A DNA stretch of 64,000 nucleotides from Fallopia convolvulus. Taxonomy: Eukaryota > Streptophyta > Magnoliopsida > Caryophyllales > Polygonaceae. Both the position numbers and the translations under genes were made by a program. The DNA is taken from assembly GCA_964016875.1 (NCBI GenBank), contig OZ024724.1, positions 55,124,938-55,188,937 on the forward strand, written 5' to 3'. Under the pieces are notes generated by a model that saw only the letters and a program-made list of their open reading frames with translations, was not told the origin of the DNA and did no database searches. Positions 33,317-45,363 of this stretch are shown here, in pieces; the stretch's first letter is position 1; every line of letters starts with the position of its first letter.

Positions 33317-34095
33317 AGACACTCATCAAAGATCTCTTTGAATCACTTGAGTTGTGATTAATCTATATTGTTAAAATCCTCAAAAACTGGCTACTATAAA
33401 CTGACAACAGTTGTAATTGTGCGTACGTAACCACAAAATTGCTGTCTGAACTATGGTTTTTAGCGCGGTCAGTAGATCGAGCAACCGTTAATTCACTAAA
33501 ATCCCCCATATTATATAGCTAGTATACATTAATTATTATATAAAGTTTCAACATCAGTTGACCAACCCAGAAATTAATATAACAGTGCATAACATCCAGG
33601 TGTATTGAATTGGCGTATGTATATGTGTGTGGTTCTCCGGAGCTTGCTTGGGCCATCGATTTCGTTGTTGAATTGAAGGAGCGCGAGTAAAGGAATGTAA
33701 ATGCTAGCTGGGTATTTGAGGAAAGCAGCTGGGATGATGGGCGATGTTTTGGATCATCTTACCATGTTTTATATGATCGGTACATAACATAGTAGTAGCT
33801 CTATTGGATCGAGCCAGAGAGGACGATTTAAGTTGAAATTTGTACGAAGTTGATGTTGTTGATGCATGAACTTGATAGAGATCAGCCTGTACGTACTGTT
33901 CAATAATACTAATTAATCCAGGATGGCTATGGCCGAGAAAGTGACCCTTAAGCTCACTGCCCTCTATCCTCTGCATAGGAGATAAGGGATTACTCCGTTA
34001 GGTCTTTTCTGAATATATAGCTAGCTACCTAGTTTGCCAGCCAATTCAATACATTTTACACTTATTATTGCCATGAATATCTGTATACCTGTATT
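33317..34095. other. Intergenic, possible unassigned exon on minus strand
   Basis: On the minus strand a frame of 90 codons at 33704-33976 (containing GSELKGHFLGHSHPGLISII) follows a TATGCAG acceptor-like site. I do not recognise the protein. It may be a relic exon or chance. Confidence 0.25.
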
Positions 34096-34499
34096 TAGAC
34101 ATGGGTCTAGTTCCGGAACCGATGGTTTGGTTCCACAAGACCATGAAATCGGAACCAGAATCGACTTTGGCCGGTTCCCCGGTTCCGAATCAGTGGCCGG
34201 TTCCCTCCGATTCAAGTTCCGGAACCGGAAATAATAAAAAAAAATGAAATCTAATTAAGTTTTCTCATTGAAATGAAAACCACGACCGTGGTCTAATGGG
34301 ATGCGACCGCGGTTTTGGCATTAATAGCCAATCCGCGGCCGCGGTTAGGCTATTTTAATTTTTTATTGGTGGAACCGGCGGTTCCACCCGGTTTGGAACC
34401 GCCGATCACCGATTCTTCTGTTCCGGGGGTGGAGGAACCGCCGACCACCAGTTCTCCGGTTCCGGGGGTGAAGGAACCGGAACCATAGTAGTTATACTA
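34096..34499. mobile_element. hAT-like non-autonomous element rich in GGAACC words
   Basis: Dense GGAACC/GGTTCC words in both orientations, with left end TAGACATGGGTCTAGTTCCG and reversed right end TAGTATAACTACTATGGTTC, resembling subterminal arrays of plant hAT elements. No 8-bp target duplication found, so limits are tentative. The centre holds GC palindromes (CCGCGGCCGCGG at 34333-34344). Confidence 0.45.
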
Positions 34500-35535
34500 A
34501 TTAGGGTGTGAGTTCAATTATTATTGTTTTTCTTAGCTTCAATTGCACGGCTGCCCTTAAACCACTTTATTAGTTCGTAATTATTAGTTAGTAATTGTAG
34601 TAGTGTGTTCCTACCATTTCCTTGCTACCTGTTGAACTAATTATCTAGCTACATAATTAATATTAAGGGGTGCAAATCCAGATACTAATTAGATTTTTTT
34701 TTAATTTCCACCAAAAAAAAATTAGATTTTTTGAAATAAGTTTTTGGTTCTTTTAGTCGACTACGATTAGTGATTTGGTTTGTCATTTGCCAATGTCTGT
34801 TCTTGTACGATTGCCCGTGTAGTAATTGAAATTGTGATGTCCCATCCCATGTCCAGCACGTAGGTTCTCATATGAAGATCTACTTTGGTCTTCTATTAGG
34901 ATAAATGTATGTTGCTCAAGATGTTAGACCATCCATCTATATTAGTTGATGTTAGTGCACAAAAATTCCGTCTTTAATACAATAATTGCATGTTTCTTTC
35001 TCTTCCGTTCTAAACTGATACTTCCAACCTCTAACCTGCAAAACAATGGACACAGGGGGCGGGAACCTCCTAATCCACCTCTGATGCCTAAGTCAAAAGA
35101 GCAGTCTGTCGATTCGAACGTCGAGACACAACAAGAAAACAAGGAATCCTTGAACAGTCGAGCTAAACGAGTATTATCCTGTTCAAGTTTTCAGTATCCG
35201 TCGATATGCAACATCTGGCCTTCCCTACACGGCGAAGGCGTGTATTTATAATGGAAGAAGGAGAGGTAGGGGGCCGAATTTCTTATCAATAAGGTCGAAA
35301 ATATTATTTTCCTATAGTTGGCCATCTGCCTTAAAGTCCAAGAAAGGAATATTCCACCCTTCTCCAACTTTAATTTTATTTTTAATGAAAGATAAAATCT
35401 TCCATTAAGTTGCATAACCACCATATTTAATATAATAGGAAAATAGATAAAAGATAATAAATACATATTTAAGAAATACCTTTATGGTGATATCGAAAAT
35501 AATAATATGGTAGCTATGATTTTTTACCCGCTCAC
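34500..35535. other. Intergenic with LTR-like fragment
   Basis: The minus strand has a TATAAATA word (35243-35250) followed by a CG-richer leader, like the promoter half of an LTR, down to about 35040. No partner LTR, primer site or coding remains. Plus-strand frames here show no domain. Confidence 0.35.
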
Positions 35536-35723
35536 AGTTGATTTATTTGAAACTTCGGTAGACGGCCGATAAGTTGAGAGTTGTTCCTACAAGCTCAATA
35601 AAGTTTCTAATTTAAAATCATATGCTAATAGATGAAGTAGTTTACTAGGTAATTTTTACACTTAATTTTTCCATATATAAAGATTGTGGGTGCAATTATT
35701 TTATGTATTAATTTTTTTATATC
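35536..35723. repeat. Direct repeat copy 1 flanking an LTR fragment
   Basis: Shares with 35988-36200 a run including 'aacttcggtaga', 'gccgataag', 'gttgttcctac', 'gctcaataaag' and 'gatgaagtagtttacta', roughly 80% alike by eye. A third, more diverged copy lies near 37045-37140. Confidence 0.8.
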
Positions 35724-35950
35724 ATTTGTGTTGGATACTGCTACCATGGGAATAGTAAAATGCTTACCATGGAAACATTACCGATCGTTCCATTGTGTTT
35801 TGATAATGACAAACTCTATGAGATTTGATAGGTTGTATGTTTCCATAGTAATTTCAAGTAATACAGGTCAAATGAGAAGTATGGGAGCAGGAATGAGTTG
35901 ATGCTAATGTGCGGAAACGACATCGTCTGCACTTGAGGGAACAACATATA
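35724..35950 (+). repeat. Truncated Sirevirus-family LTR fragment
   Basis: Begins TGTTGGATACTGCTACCATGG and continues through 'TTTTGATAATGACAAACTCTA', matching the coding-strand start of the Copia-1 LTR (TGTTGGATACTGGTATCATGG). Only about the first 230 bp are recognisable; the rest, the internal region and the other LTR are absent. It sits between two direct repeats. Confidence 0.75.
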
Positions 35951-35987
35951 TTGCTCAAGATGTTAGACAATCCATAATTCCATATTA

Positions 35988-36200
35988 GTCGATTTGTGTG
36001 AAACTTCGGTAGAAGGGCCGATAAGGTAGAGTTGTTCCTACAACATGCTCAATATACGAGCTCAATAAAGTTCCTAACTTAAAATCATATGGCGATGGAT
36101 GAAGTAGTTTACTAAGTATTTTTTACTCTCAATTTTCCCATGTAGCTAGGAAGATTATGGGTGCACTTGTTTTATGTATTTATTTTTTATATTATTTGTA
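35988..36200. repeat. Direct repeat copy 2 flanking an LTR fragment
   Basis: Second copy of the 35536-35723 sequence in the same orientation, with the LTR fragment between them. Confidence 0.8.
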
Positions 36201-36330
36201 ATTAATGTAATTAAATATAGGTGAATTATTCTCCAAGAAAGGATATTAAAAATCATCGTGAATATCCTCCTATGTAAAGGGGCCTCTACATCAATAATAG
36301 AGATCCGATCTTTTAGCTTTTAGAAAATAT

Positions 36331-36581
36331 TCAATGGTTGCCCAAACTTATTTGGTCATCAAATAAAATATCATTTCTTTTATAATTTTTTTAATACTCA
36401 AATACATGTTCAAAATAAATTGTGGTCCAAATACCACTTGTCACTATGTCAATGCAATGCTCAAAATAAATCTTGGTCATCACCATGCCCATTTTTCACT
36501 TGGTCATCACTCTCTTTCTTCCATTTATTATTTTTTTTATTGTCTCTATCTTTGATGTCCAAAATTTTGGGCAACCATTGA
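36331..36581. mobile_element. Short MITE-like element with 16-bp inverted ends
   Basis: TCAATGGTTGCCCAAA (36331-36346) and its exact reverse complement (36566-36581) bound a 251-bp AT-rich segment with repeated TTGGTCATCA words. The ends resemble plant hAT-type MITEs but no target duplication was found. Confidence 0.6.
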
Positions 36582-37843
36582 GAGCACTCTTAGAGAAACC
36601 CTAGTACCTATTGTCTAGGAAAATTTCAGATACTACAACGATTTATTTTCACATGTCCTTTCAAGTGACAGATCATCGACATTGAGGAATAATAATAATG
36701 CCCAAGCAAGTAGTTTCCACTTGGACATTATTTCCTCAAGATCGGCGAACTGCCACATTGAGATCGGTCATTTCCTTATTGGACGGGTTGTTTGAACAAG
36801 TTCATAACTAAGGTGACAAGCCCGAATGATCCCTCAAGGTCGGCAAAATGCCACATTAATGATCAATTAATCACCCATTTATCAGGCGGACTTCCTGAAC
36901 CGACCCATGATATTAGCACGTCCAAAAGTGAAAAGACCCTAAAATTCATAAACATACCGAAAATTAATTAGCTTTGATATCATGTAAAAGTTGGGTGGGT
37001 TGGTAAGTCGTGGTCGTACGTATAACAAATTTAATATTTAAACCTAATAAGCTCTTAACCCGAAACCATATGACAATAGATAAGTTATCTTATGGAATTA
37101 TTTACTGAGCAATTTTTACTCTCAACTTTTCACATGGAAAAAGTTATTTCTACAGTTTATCACTGTGAATATCTTTGATGGACTTTTTCTTTCTTTCTTT
37201 TGACACAAACAAGATATCATAAGAAATAATTGGATGAGGTTTCTTTTTCTTTTCGTTTGAGCATGTTAATAGGATATTAAAATGAAATTGAGTTTGTATA
37301 ATAATTTGACAATGAAAGAGAAGATTATAAGCTGAAAATGGTCAGATTGGATTTATATAGTGACTTGACCATTAAAGAGAAAGATAACAAATTGAAAATG
37401 GGTTCAGAGGATGCTTTAACAAATGAAGCTCTCGATTTGAAACCAATATGTACGTTGGTGATCCGAAGTCGTTGAATTGAAAGGAGAAAAAAAATGAAAA
37501 ACAAAATGTTGGCCCTCATTTGATTCCATGATGTGTAACAAGTTAATGTTATAAGCTTTACACGGTAAATTAATGAGAGCTAGATTTCGATGTTCGTACT
37601 TCGTAGGTAGTTGAATTTTTTACGATAAAATAAAATTTGGAGACAGAAAGAGAAGGAAAATAAATGCAATGCAACATATTAGAGTAATAATAAATATAGG
37701 TTGAATTTATGAACATTCACTTACAAAATAATACACAATCAACAATAAGATAATGCATATTTAAATACTCTCATGTAATACAATATATAATTTGTAAACA
37801 AGTCATAAACACTTTATTTCGAATACTATGCACACTCATTCAC
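36582..37843. other. Intergenic, no gene recognised
   Basis: AT-rich. Contains the third diverged copy of the 35.5/36.0-kb repeat near 37045-37140. The rest has stops in all frames. Confidence 0.5.
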
Positions 37844-37848
37844 TAAAT

Positions 37849-38765
37849 TGTTGAAACAATGGTTGTTTCATGATTTCTCTTAATTTTGATGATAACAAAC
37901 TTAGTTAATATAACTTGTTTCTACATGTAAGTGTTTTAGGAAAACAGGAACATGGTCACGAGTGACGGAACATCGTGAGGAACGATGGAGGGAACGAGTG
38001 ACAGATTTGGGAAGCGCGTCTCAGAAGGATCGCGACTTTCTATAAATGGCAAGTTACCATATCTTCTGCGAGCGATCTTCTACGAAGATTCTACAGCTGT
38101 AGGCGGTTGCTTAAGGCGATAAAAGAGAGGATAAGATCAATCTTCACACGATCTTATCTTAGGAGATCCGATATCATTCGGTTTTGGAAAAAATCGACAC
38201 GGTTGAAGATCGCAAATCACAAAACAATACTTTTCCTTATTGTTGGGATTTGTTAAGTGGAATATCAGCGTAGTTAGGCAAGAATTACGTGTGAAGATCA
38301 GACTTAACTTATCTTATAAATAGCTAGGGTTAGCTAGGGTAAAAGTGGTGGTTTTCGGGTGGTTGAAGACGAAGAACTTGAGAAGAGAGCTTTTCAAGTG
38401 TATGAGTGTGTGGCTTTTTCCGGTGAAGAATCCACAAGTAAGTCAGTAGTTTACTTTCGATTTAGGTTTACGCTTAGGGTTGTAGAAGTCTAGTTGGTTG
38501 AACTTCGGTCGGTGCCGTGGTTACCAAGGGAACTTTGGTTGGTGCCTTAGTTACTAGGCTTGCCTTGTAATCGTTGAAACTTAATAAAAGTATTCTATTG
38601 AAAATCCTCTGAGAAGGAGTCTCAGGGGTAGAGGTTTTTCTTTCTACGACTTGTTGGTCGGACAGAAGGTTTCCTCTATAAATTCTGTGTTCTTACTGTT
38701 TATTTCCGCTGCCCAGGGAACCTTACTAGTTCCCTGTATTGTTACTAACGCGTCACGATCCAACA
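37849..38765 (+). repeat. 5' LTR of Copia-2
   Basis: 917 bp from TGTTGAAACAATGG to GATCCAACA. TATAAATA at 38315-38322 is the likely core promoter; AATAAAAG near 38582 is a likely polyadenylation signal. Confidence 0.96.
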
Positions 38766-38767
38766 AT

Positions 38768-38780
38768 TGGTATCAGAGCA
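38768..38780 (+). other. Primer-binding site of Copia-2 (tRNA-iMet)
   Basis: TGGTATCAGAGCA two bases inside the 5' LTR, as in Copia-1. Confidence 0.93.
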
Positions 38781-38818
38781 GGTTTGCTCTAGATTGTGTG
38801 TTAGTGCAGGAATACAGA

Positions 38819-41800
38819 ATGACTTCAAACAACACTCACAACGTCGGAATTGGAAACAACAAGCCTCCACTGCTTGTTCCTGGAGAATATGACCACTGGA
38901 AGAAGCTCTTCGCCACATGGCTCAAAAGCAATGACTACCAAGCTTGGTTAGTTATTGAGGATGGAGACTATGTCGTTCCTGAAGCAAAGAAGAACAAAAA
39001 GACAGAATGGGGCCAAACTGAATGGATAGGAATGGAGAAGAACTACAAGGCACAAATGCTACTAAACAATGCCTTGGGTGCTGAAGATCTCCTAAGAGTA
39101 GTCAACTATGAGACTGCCAAAGAAGCATGAGAAGCCATTGAGCAAATGCACATTGGGAGCGTTGATCTGAAAGAAAGCCATCAGAAGGACGCCAAGAAGG
39201 AGTTCTACAACTTTAGGATGATAGATGGAGAAACCATTGCCACATACCAATCTCGGTTTGAAGGCTTGGTCAATCGCATTAATCATCTTGGAATTGGGGA
39301 CTCTATCAAACATGCTGAGAAAGTTTCTGCAATTGTTGATGGCTTAGGTCCCACGTACGTGGTTACAAGAGGACTTCTCAAGGAGAATCCAATAACAAAG
39401 ACTTGCAAACTTCATGAGATCTTTGGAAAACTGACTGACTATGAGCGATATGAGAAAAATAACAGTGGTGCTTCAAGCTCTAGCAAGGGAATTGCTCTTA
39501 AAGTGGAGAAGGCCATTGAAAACATCACTGCAGGAAATGACGGCGAGCTAGAAAATGATTCTGACGTTGCTCTCATAACAAAAGCAATGAGTTCTTTCTA
39601 CAGGAGAGGCAAGAAGCAAGGTGCCATGAAGGAAAGAGTCAACGTTGAGAAGAAGGAACTCAAGGACGTTACCTGCTTCAACTGTTAGGAAAAGGGTCAC
39701 TATGCAAAGAGTTGTCCCAAAGGTAACGACACTGGGAACAAGAAGAAGAAGGCCTACATCGCTGCTTGGGATCTTGACTCAGACGATGAATCTGATTCAA
39801 AGATTTGTGCCATGGCTCTGAAGATTGAAGATGTTGACCAAGAGGTAACTCCTGAACTATTTCTTTCTAGTATAGAGAATGCTAAACAATCTGATCTTGT
39901 TATCCTTGTTAAAAAGTTGTTTGAAGATAACTTAAAGATGTAAGATGAAATGGAAGCTTCTGATGAGAAATGTCTAAATCTTGAAGAAAAATTATCAGAA
40001 ACTACTGTTACTTCTGTTGTTCCTTGTTCAGAATGTGAAGATTTAAAGAAATATATTAAGACTCTAACTGAAACCAATAACGAACTTAGGTCAGATTTAC
40101 TTGTTCACAAACTCAAAAGGGAAATGAACTAAGTAAACGAACTCAGATTGAGTTCAGTTCTGCTAGGTTTGGTATTGGTTATGGTAAAAACAAATCTGAA
40201 TATCCTCCGGATGATCTTACCTTTGAAGAGAAAATGGAAAGAAAATCTAAGGAACTACAATCCGCTAGAGATAAGGCAATTCATCTAGAAAGTAGAGTCA
40301 AAATTCTTGAAAGTAATCTGCATGATAACTCTGAATGGTATTATGGAAAAACGGATCATAAAATATACCTAAAATAGTCTCAAGGGAACCAGCATAGAGT
40401 TCCTTCTAAGGAACGAGCAAAGGAACGAACCCTCCAGAAACCACATCCTAAACGCTATCTTGATGAATACTATAGGGTGTGCTATCACTGTGGTGGGGGA
40501 GGTCATGTTCAAAAAGACTGTAAGGTTAGACTAGAAATGTCAAACAAAAGGGCTCAAAACAAGAATACAAGGAACAACAAGAAACAGTGGTTTGGTAAGA
40601 AAAATCAAGGGTATGATAAATCTCATCAGAAAAGGAAGAAACAGGCCCCACAACCACAAAAGAAGCAAGATTCTAAAAATGAAAAAGGGAAAAATCATGT
40701 TGATCCCTCAAATATTGCTTCTAGTTCCAAGAGTTCACAGAAAGCTACTTTAGTGCAATCTAAAATTTATCATTCTGTGAGCTATGCTAACCGACCCGGG
40801 AAGGCTAAGCAGGCCTGGGTCGTTAAAACGTGATTTCTTTCTTGCAGGTAGAAGTGAGGGGAAACGTCCACTAGGTCCTTGACAACGGGTGTTCATGTCA
40901 CATGACAGGGAACAAGAGTATTCTGTCCTCACTTCAAAACAATGCTGGAGGAAACATTTCCTTTGGCAACAACAATCAAGGAGAAATCATTGGAACAGGT
41001 GAAGTCAAGCTAAATGATAAGATCAGCGTTAGAGACATAAGCTTGGTGAAAGGTCTTAGTTACAACTTGTTGAGTATTGCTCAGCTTTGTGACCAAGGGA
41101 AAATCGAGGTATCCCTTACCTCAGATGGCTGTATGATCAAGAACATGAAATTAAATCTTGTGGTCCTGAAAGGAAAGAGGTGCAACAATGTGTATTATGT
41201 CGACTCAAGTTTCCAACCACAAGAAGAACTCTGCTTTGTTACAATAGCCGACAAGACTGATCTCTGGCATAAGAGGTTTGGTCATGCTACTCATCAAAGA
41301 ATCCACAAACTCTACTCACAAAATCTGGTGATAAGACTACCCAAGGTTCTTGCAGAAAAGGAAAGCCTATGTGAAGAGTGTGTGAAAGGAAAACAAAGCA
41401 AGTCATCTTTTCAGCCAAAGTTGTCAGTTAGCACCTCTCATCCTCTTGACATGGTACACATGGATTTGTGCGGTCCCATGTGGGTGAGAAGTCATGGCGG
41501 TAGCAGGTACATTTTTGTTATTGTTGATGATTTTACTAGATATACATGGACTCTCTTTCTAGGTTCCAAAGACGAGACGTTCATGGCATTCAAAAGCTGG
41601 ATCAAGAAAGTAGAAGCATCAACAGAACAAAAACTGAAAGCTATCAGATCTGACAACGGAATAGAGTTCAAGAATTCCATGTTTCATAGCTATTGTGATG
41701 AACATGGAGTGTCTCAGAACTTCTCTGCGCCGAGGACTCCTCAACAAAACGGCGTTGCAGAAAGAAAGAATGGAACACTACAAAACATGGCTCGTACTAT

Positions 41801-44067
41801 GATGTTGACAAGTAACTTGCCTCGGTCCTTTTGGGCTGAGGCAGTCGGTACTGCTTGTTACATCATTAATCGAGTCACCATACGTTCCAACTTTTCAAAA
41901 ACTCCATATGAACTAATCAAGGGCAGAAAGCCAAATATTTCCCACTTGAAAGTCTTTGGATGCAGGTGCTTCATTCAAAACAATGGAAAAGACCAGCTAG
42001 GCAAGTTTGATCCAAGGAGTGATGAAGGCATCTTTCTGGGGTACGCATCCAACAACAAGGCTTACAAGGTGTTCAATAAAAGGACTAAGAAGTTTGAAGA
42101 AAGCATTCATGTTGTCTTTGACGAGTCCAAAAATGGAGGGAACCTGACCAGTAACGAGGATGTACTGAAGGTTCTAAATTCAGATTCAGATGAGGAAGTC
42201 GATCCAGATTCAAGTGCACAAGTTTCAGATGACAATGTTATGTCTCCTAGTCCTGACTTGGATGGAGATGACACAGAAAGTGCATTGGTTCCAGAAGATG
42301 ATACTTCACAAAATGAAGACATTGGGGAAGATCATGGAGTATGAACATCAAATGGAACGACAAGCCAACAGGAACAAGAGGAGTCAAGAACAGATCCCAC
42401 TCAGATTGAAGTCAGAAACTATCATCAAAAGATGGATCATCCTGTTGATAACATCATCACTCCATACAATAAAGGTGTGCTTACTCGTTCCTCCATTAAG
42501 AATTTTTGTGCTTTCAATGTGTTTATCTCTCTTGCAGAGCCAAAGAATGTGAAGGAAGCATTAAAAGACCCTGACTGGATAGTTGCTATGCAAGAGGAAC
42601 TACACCAGTTTGAGAGGAATAAAGTATGGAGACTAGTTCCCAAGCCAAAGCACAAGATGGCTATAGGAACAAAGTGGGTTTTCAGGAATAAACTTGATGA
42701 CACCGGAGCTGTCACAAGGAACAAGGCGAGACTTGTAGCAAAAGGGTACAATCAACAAGAAGGGATTGACTACGATGAAATGTACGCTCCTGTCGCAAGA
42801 ATAGAAGCCATCCGTCTTCTAATCGCCTATGCTGCTCACAAGGGATTCAAGTTGTATCAAATGGACGTGAAGACAACATTCCTGAATGGTTACCTACAAG
42901 AGGAGGTCTATGTACTACAACCGCCAGGATTTGAAGATGTTGATCACCCTGACCATGTCTACGTGTTGGACAAGGCTCTTTACGACCTTAAACAGGCTCC
43001 TCGTGCTTGGTATGATAGATTCGCTCAGTTTCTATTAGCCAATGGATACAGATGTGGTGTGATCGACAAGACATTGTTCCTAAGGGAACAAGCCGATGAG
43101 GCTTTAGTAGTTCAAGTTTATGTTGATGATATTATATTTGGTTCTACTAAGCCCAAACTTGTAGAAAGCTTCAAGAATCTTATGAGCAGTGAGTTTGAGA
43201 TGAGCATGATCGGAGAGCTCACTTTCTTTCTTGGACTACAAGTGGTACAAACTGATGAGGGAACAAAGGTACTTCAACAAAAGTACATCAAGGAACTATT
43301 GAAGAAGTATGGTATGGATTCTACAAAAAGTTTTGATACCCCTATTTCTCCTAATACTCGTCTTGATGCTGATCTTAATGGTGTTGATGTTGATCAAACG
43401 ATGTACCGAGGGATGATTGGTTCCCTATTGTACGTACCTAACGGCCAGTCGGCCAGATATTATGTTCAGTGTGTGTCTCTGTGCTAGATTTCAGGCCAAT
43501 CCTAAAGAAACACATCTGAAAGAAGTGAAGAGAATCATGCGCTACTTGAAAGGGAACGATGGGTTATGTCTATGGTATCCAAGACACAACTCGTTCCAAC
43601 TTCTCGGATTCTCGGATGCAGATTTTGCAGGTCACTTGGTGGATAGGAAGAGCACATCAGGGATGGCCTAATTCCTTGGTCCTTGCTTGGTTTCTTGGGG
43701 TTCGAAGAAGCAAAACTCGGTTGCTCTTTTAACGGCTGAAGCGGAGTATGTCGCAGCAGCTGCCTGTTGTTCCTAGGTATTGTGGCTAAAACAGCAACTG
43801 GTGGATTTTGGTATGTCTCTTGGAACTATTCCTATCTTATGTGATAATACGAGTGCCATCAATATCTCCAAAAATCCTGTGCATCATTCTAGAACCAAAC
43901 ATATAGATATTCGACATCATTTCTTAAGAGATAATGTTGAAAAAGGTTTTATCAAGATGGATCATTGTAGGATTGAAAATCAAGTGGCATATATTTTCAC
44001 CAAGGCTTTGGACAGAAAACCCTATGAACATCTGAGGATGTTGCTAGGAATGATTTCCTTGGAGTAA
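38819..44067 (+). pseudogene. gag-pol: Gag-pol of Copia-2, eight stops and frameshifts
   Basis: Starts at ATG 38819 (MTSNNTHNVG). In-frame stops: 39128 TGA, 39686 TAG, 39941 TAA, 40375 TAG, 40872 TAG, 42342 TGA, 43669 TAA and 43774 TAG. Frame changes lie near 40125, around 40831-40850 and at 43430, where GTAC is duplicated. Order: Gag; first CCHC knuckle (CFNC...HYAKSC, about 39676-39717, cut by the 39686 stop); coiled-coil-like Gag extension; second knuckle CYHCGGGGHVQKDC (about 40479); protease box DNG instead of DSG; integrase with SDNG and QQNGVAERKNG; reverse transcriptase YVDD at 43119-43130; RNase H ending in FTKAL, with ADIFTK changed to AYIFTK. Five stops fall where Copia-1 has Trp or Gln. 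The element cannot make its own full polyprotein. Confidence 0.95.
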
Positions 44068-45337
44068 ACAAGTCCCGATCCTTTATTCCCTCAATGCCTG
44101 ACTAAAATGGTAACATCTCAGGTAACTACATATCATTTGACAAGTTTTCTAATGGCTTATATCTTTCCTCTATGCATAGATGTTGTATATATTAGAAATT
44201 GTTAAAATTTTTGCATACTAAAAGGAACTGAAACTATAGTTGCTTACATCCAAGATTTCTTTTTGGCCCAAAATAACCAACTTGATCTATTTTATCCCTC
44301 ACTTCAAGCCGAAATGATAGTTGGTTATAAGACTGTCCCTTAGCCTGGTCCACACAAACGTTCCCTATGAACCTCCTTTGATTACTTTTAAACGGGGAAT
44401 AATTGTGTGGATGTCAAAAATATTCCCAGCCCACAAAAAGTTTGAATGGAACTTCTCTAGTCCCTTGTCTGTTCAAACATAGCCTTTTTATCCACTCATG
44501 GTAACGAGGAGGGGAACAATGCTCAAAGGGAATGTGAATCCAAAAAGTAGTGGGTGAAGAAGCGAAAGCTCCAACAGAAAAGGTGTTCTAGAGGTTGTAA
44601 AATAAAAAAAATAAAAAGAGGGAGGAAAAAGAAACGGAACGTATCAAGTTACTTCTGCAGTTTAGAAAAATCTATGTGTTACTGAAGAGAAGTTTAACTT
44701 TTCCTTGGTTATGAGAAATTTCTCGAGGATGAAGTTCCAAGGTGATACAAAAGGGAAATATGGCGAAGAAAATTGTTAAGAAGGTTGGTGGAAGTGTTAA
44801 TGCCAAGATGTTAATCGAGCTTTAAATGATTTCATTTCAGCTAAGTATCGTCATTGGTTACCTGGCTAAGAGAGACGCTGACACTGCTGCTGCTGCTTCC
44901 ACCTCCTCCGAACCATGATGTGGACCCTCTCTAGTTCCTTAGCCTATCAATCCCCAGTTTAAACTTTTCTCTTTTCTTGGATGTTAAGACTCTTATGTTT
45001 TTGTGTTTTCTCTAGGCTGTGATCCCTGCGACAATTATCTATAATAATGACTATCTTTTGCTTATGAATGGTTTAAGTTTCAATTGAATTTGTTCATTTG
45101 CTCTATGTTTTTGCTTGATGTTTGTTGATCTTTTGATGATGTCAAAAGGGGGAAGTTAGGTAAAATGCAGAGATGCGTTCTATCCAGGAAATACAGAGGG
45201 AACTTTTGGCTGAGGGGGAATATGTTGTTACCTCTGATAAGTAGGAACAACAGTGCATTTGTTAAGGGGGAACCATACATGAATTTATTTTTTTATCTAT
45301 ATTTCTATTGGTTTCTAGACATGCATTTTTGTATAGG
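44068..45337 (+). other. 3' untranslated region of Copia-2, envelope-like gene absent
   Basis: 1.27 kb between pol and the polypurine tract, with no long frame and no visible envelope-like gene. Repeated G-rich purine tracts occur (AAAAGGGGGAAG at about 45146, GAGGGGGAA at 45212, AAGGGGGAA at 45264). Repeated tracts before the 3' LTR are typical of Sireviruses. Confidence 0.7.
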
Positions 45338-45363
45338 TTTGTCATCATCAAAAAGGGGGAAAT
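45338..45363 (+). other. Polypurine tract of Copia-2
   Basis: TTTGTCATCATC followed by AAAAAGGGGGAAAT directly before the 3' LTR; near-identical to the Copia-1 tract, confirming the shared lineage. Confidence 0.9.

Noticed and set aside
38768..38780. tRNA gene fragment
   Set aside because: The match to initiator Met tRNA is only the primer-binding site length.
40750..40932. Separate small minus-strand gene
   Set aside because: Lies antisense to the gag-pol junction of Copia-2.
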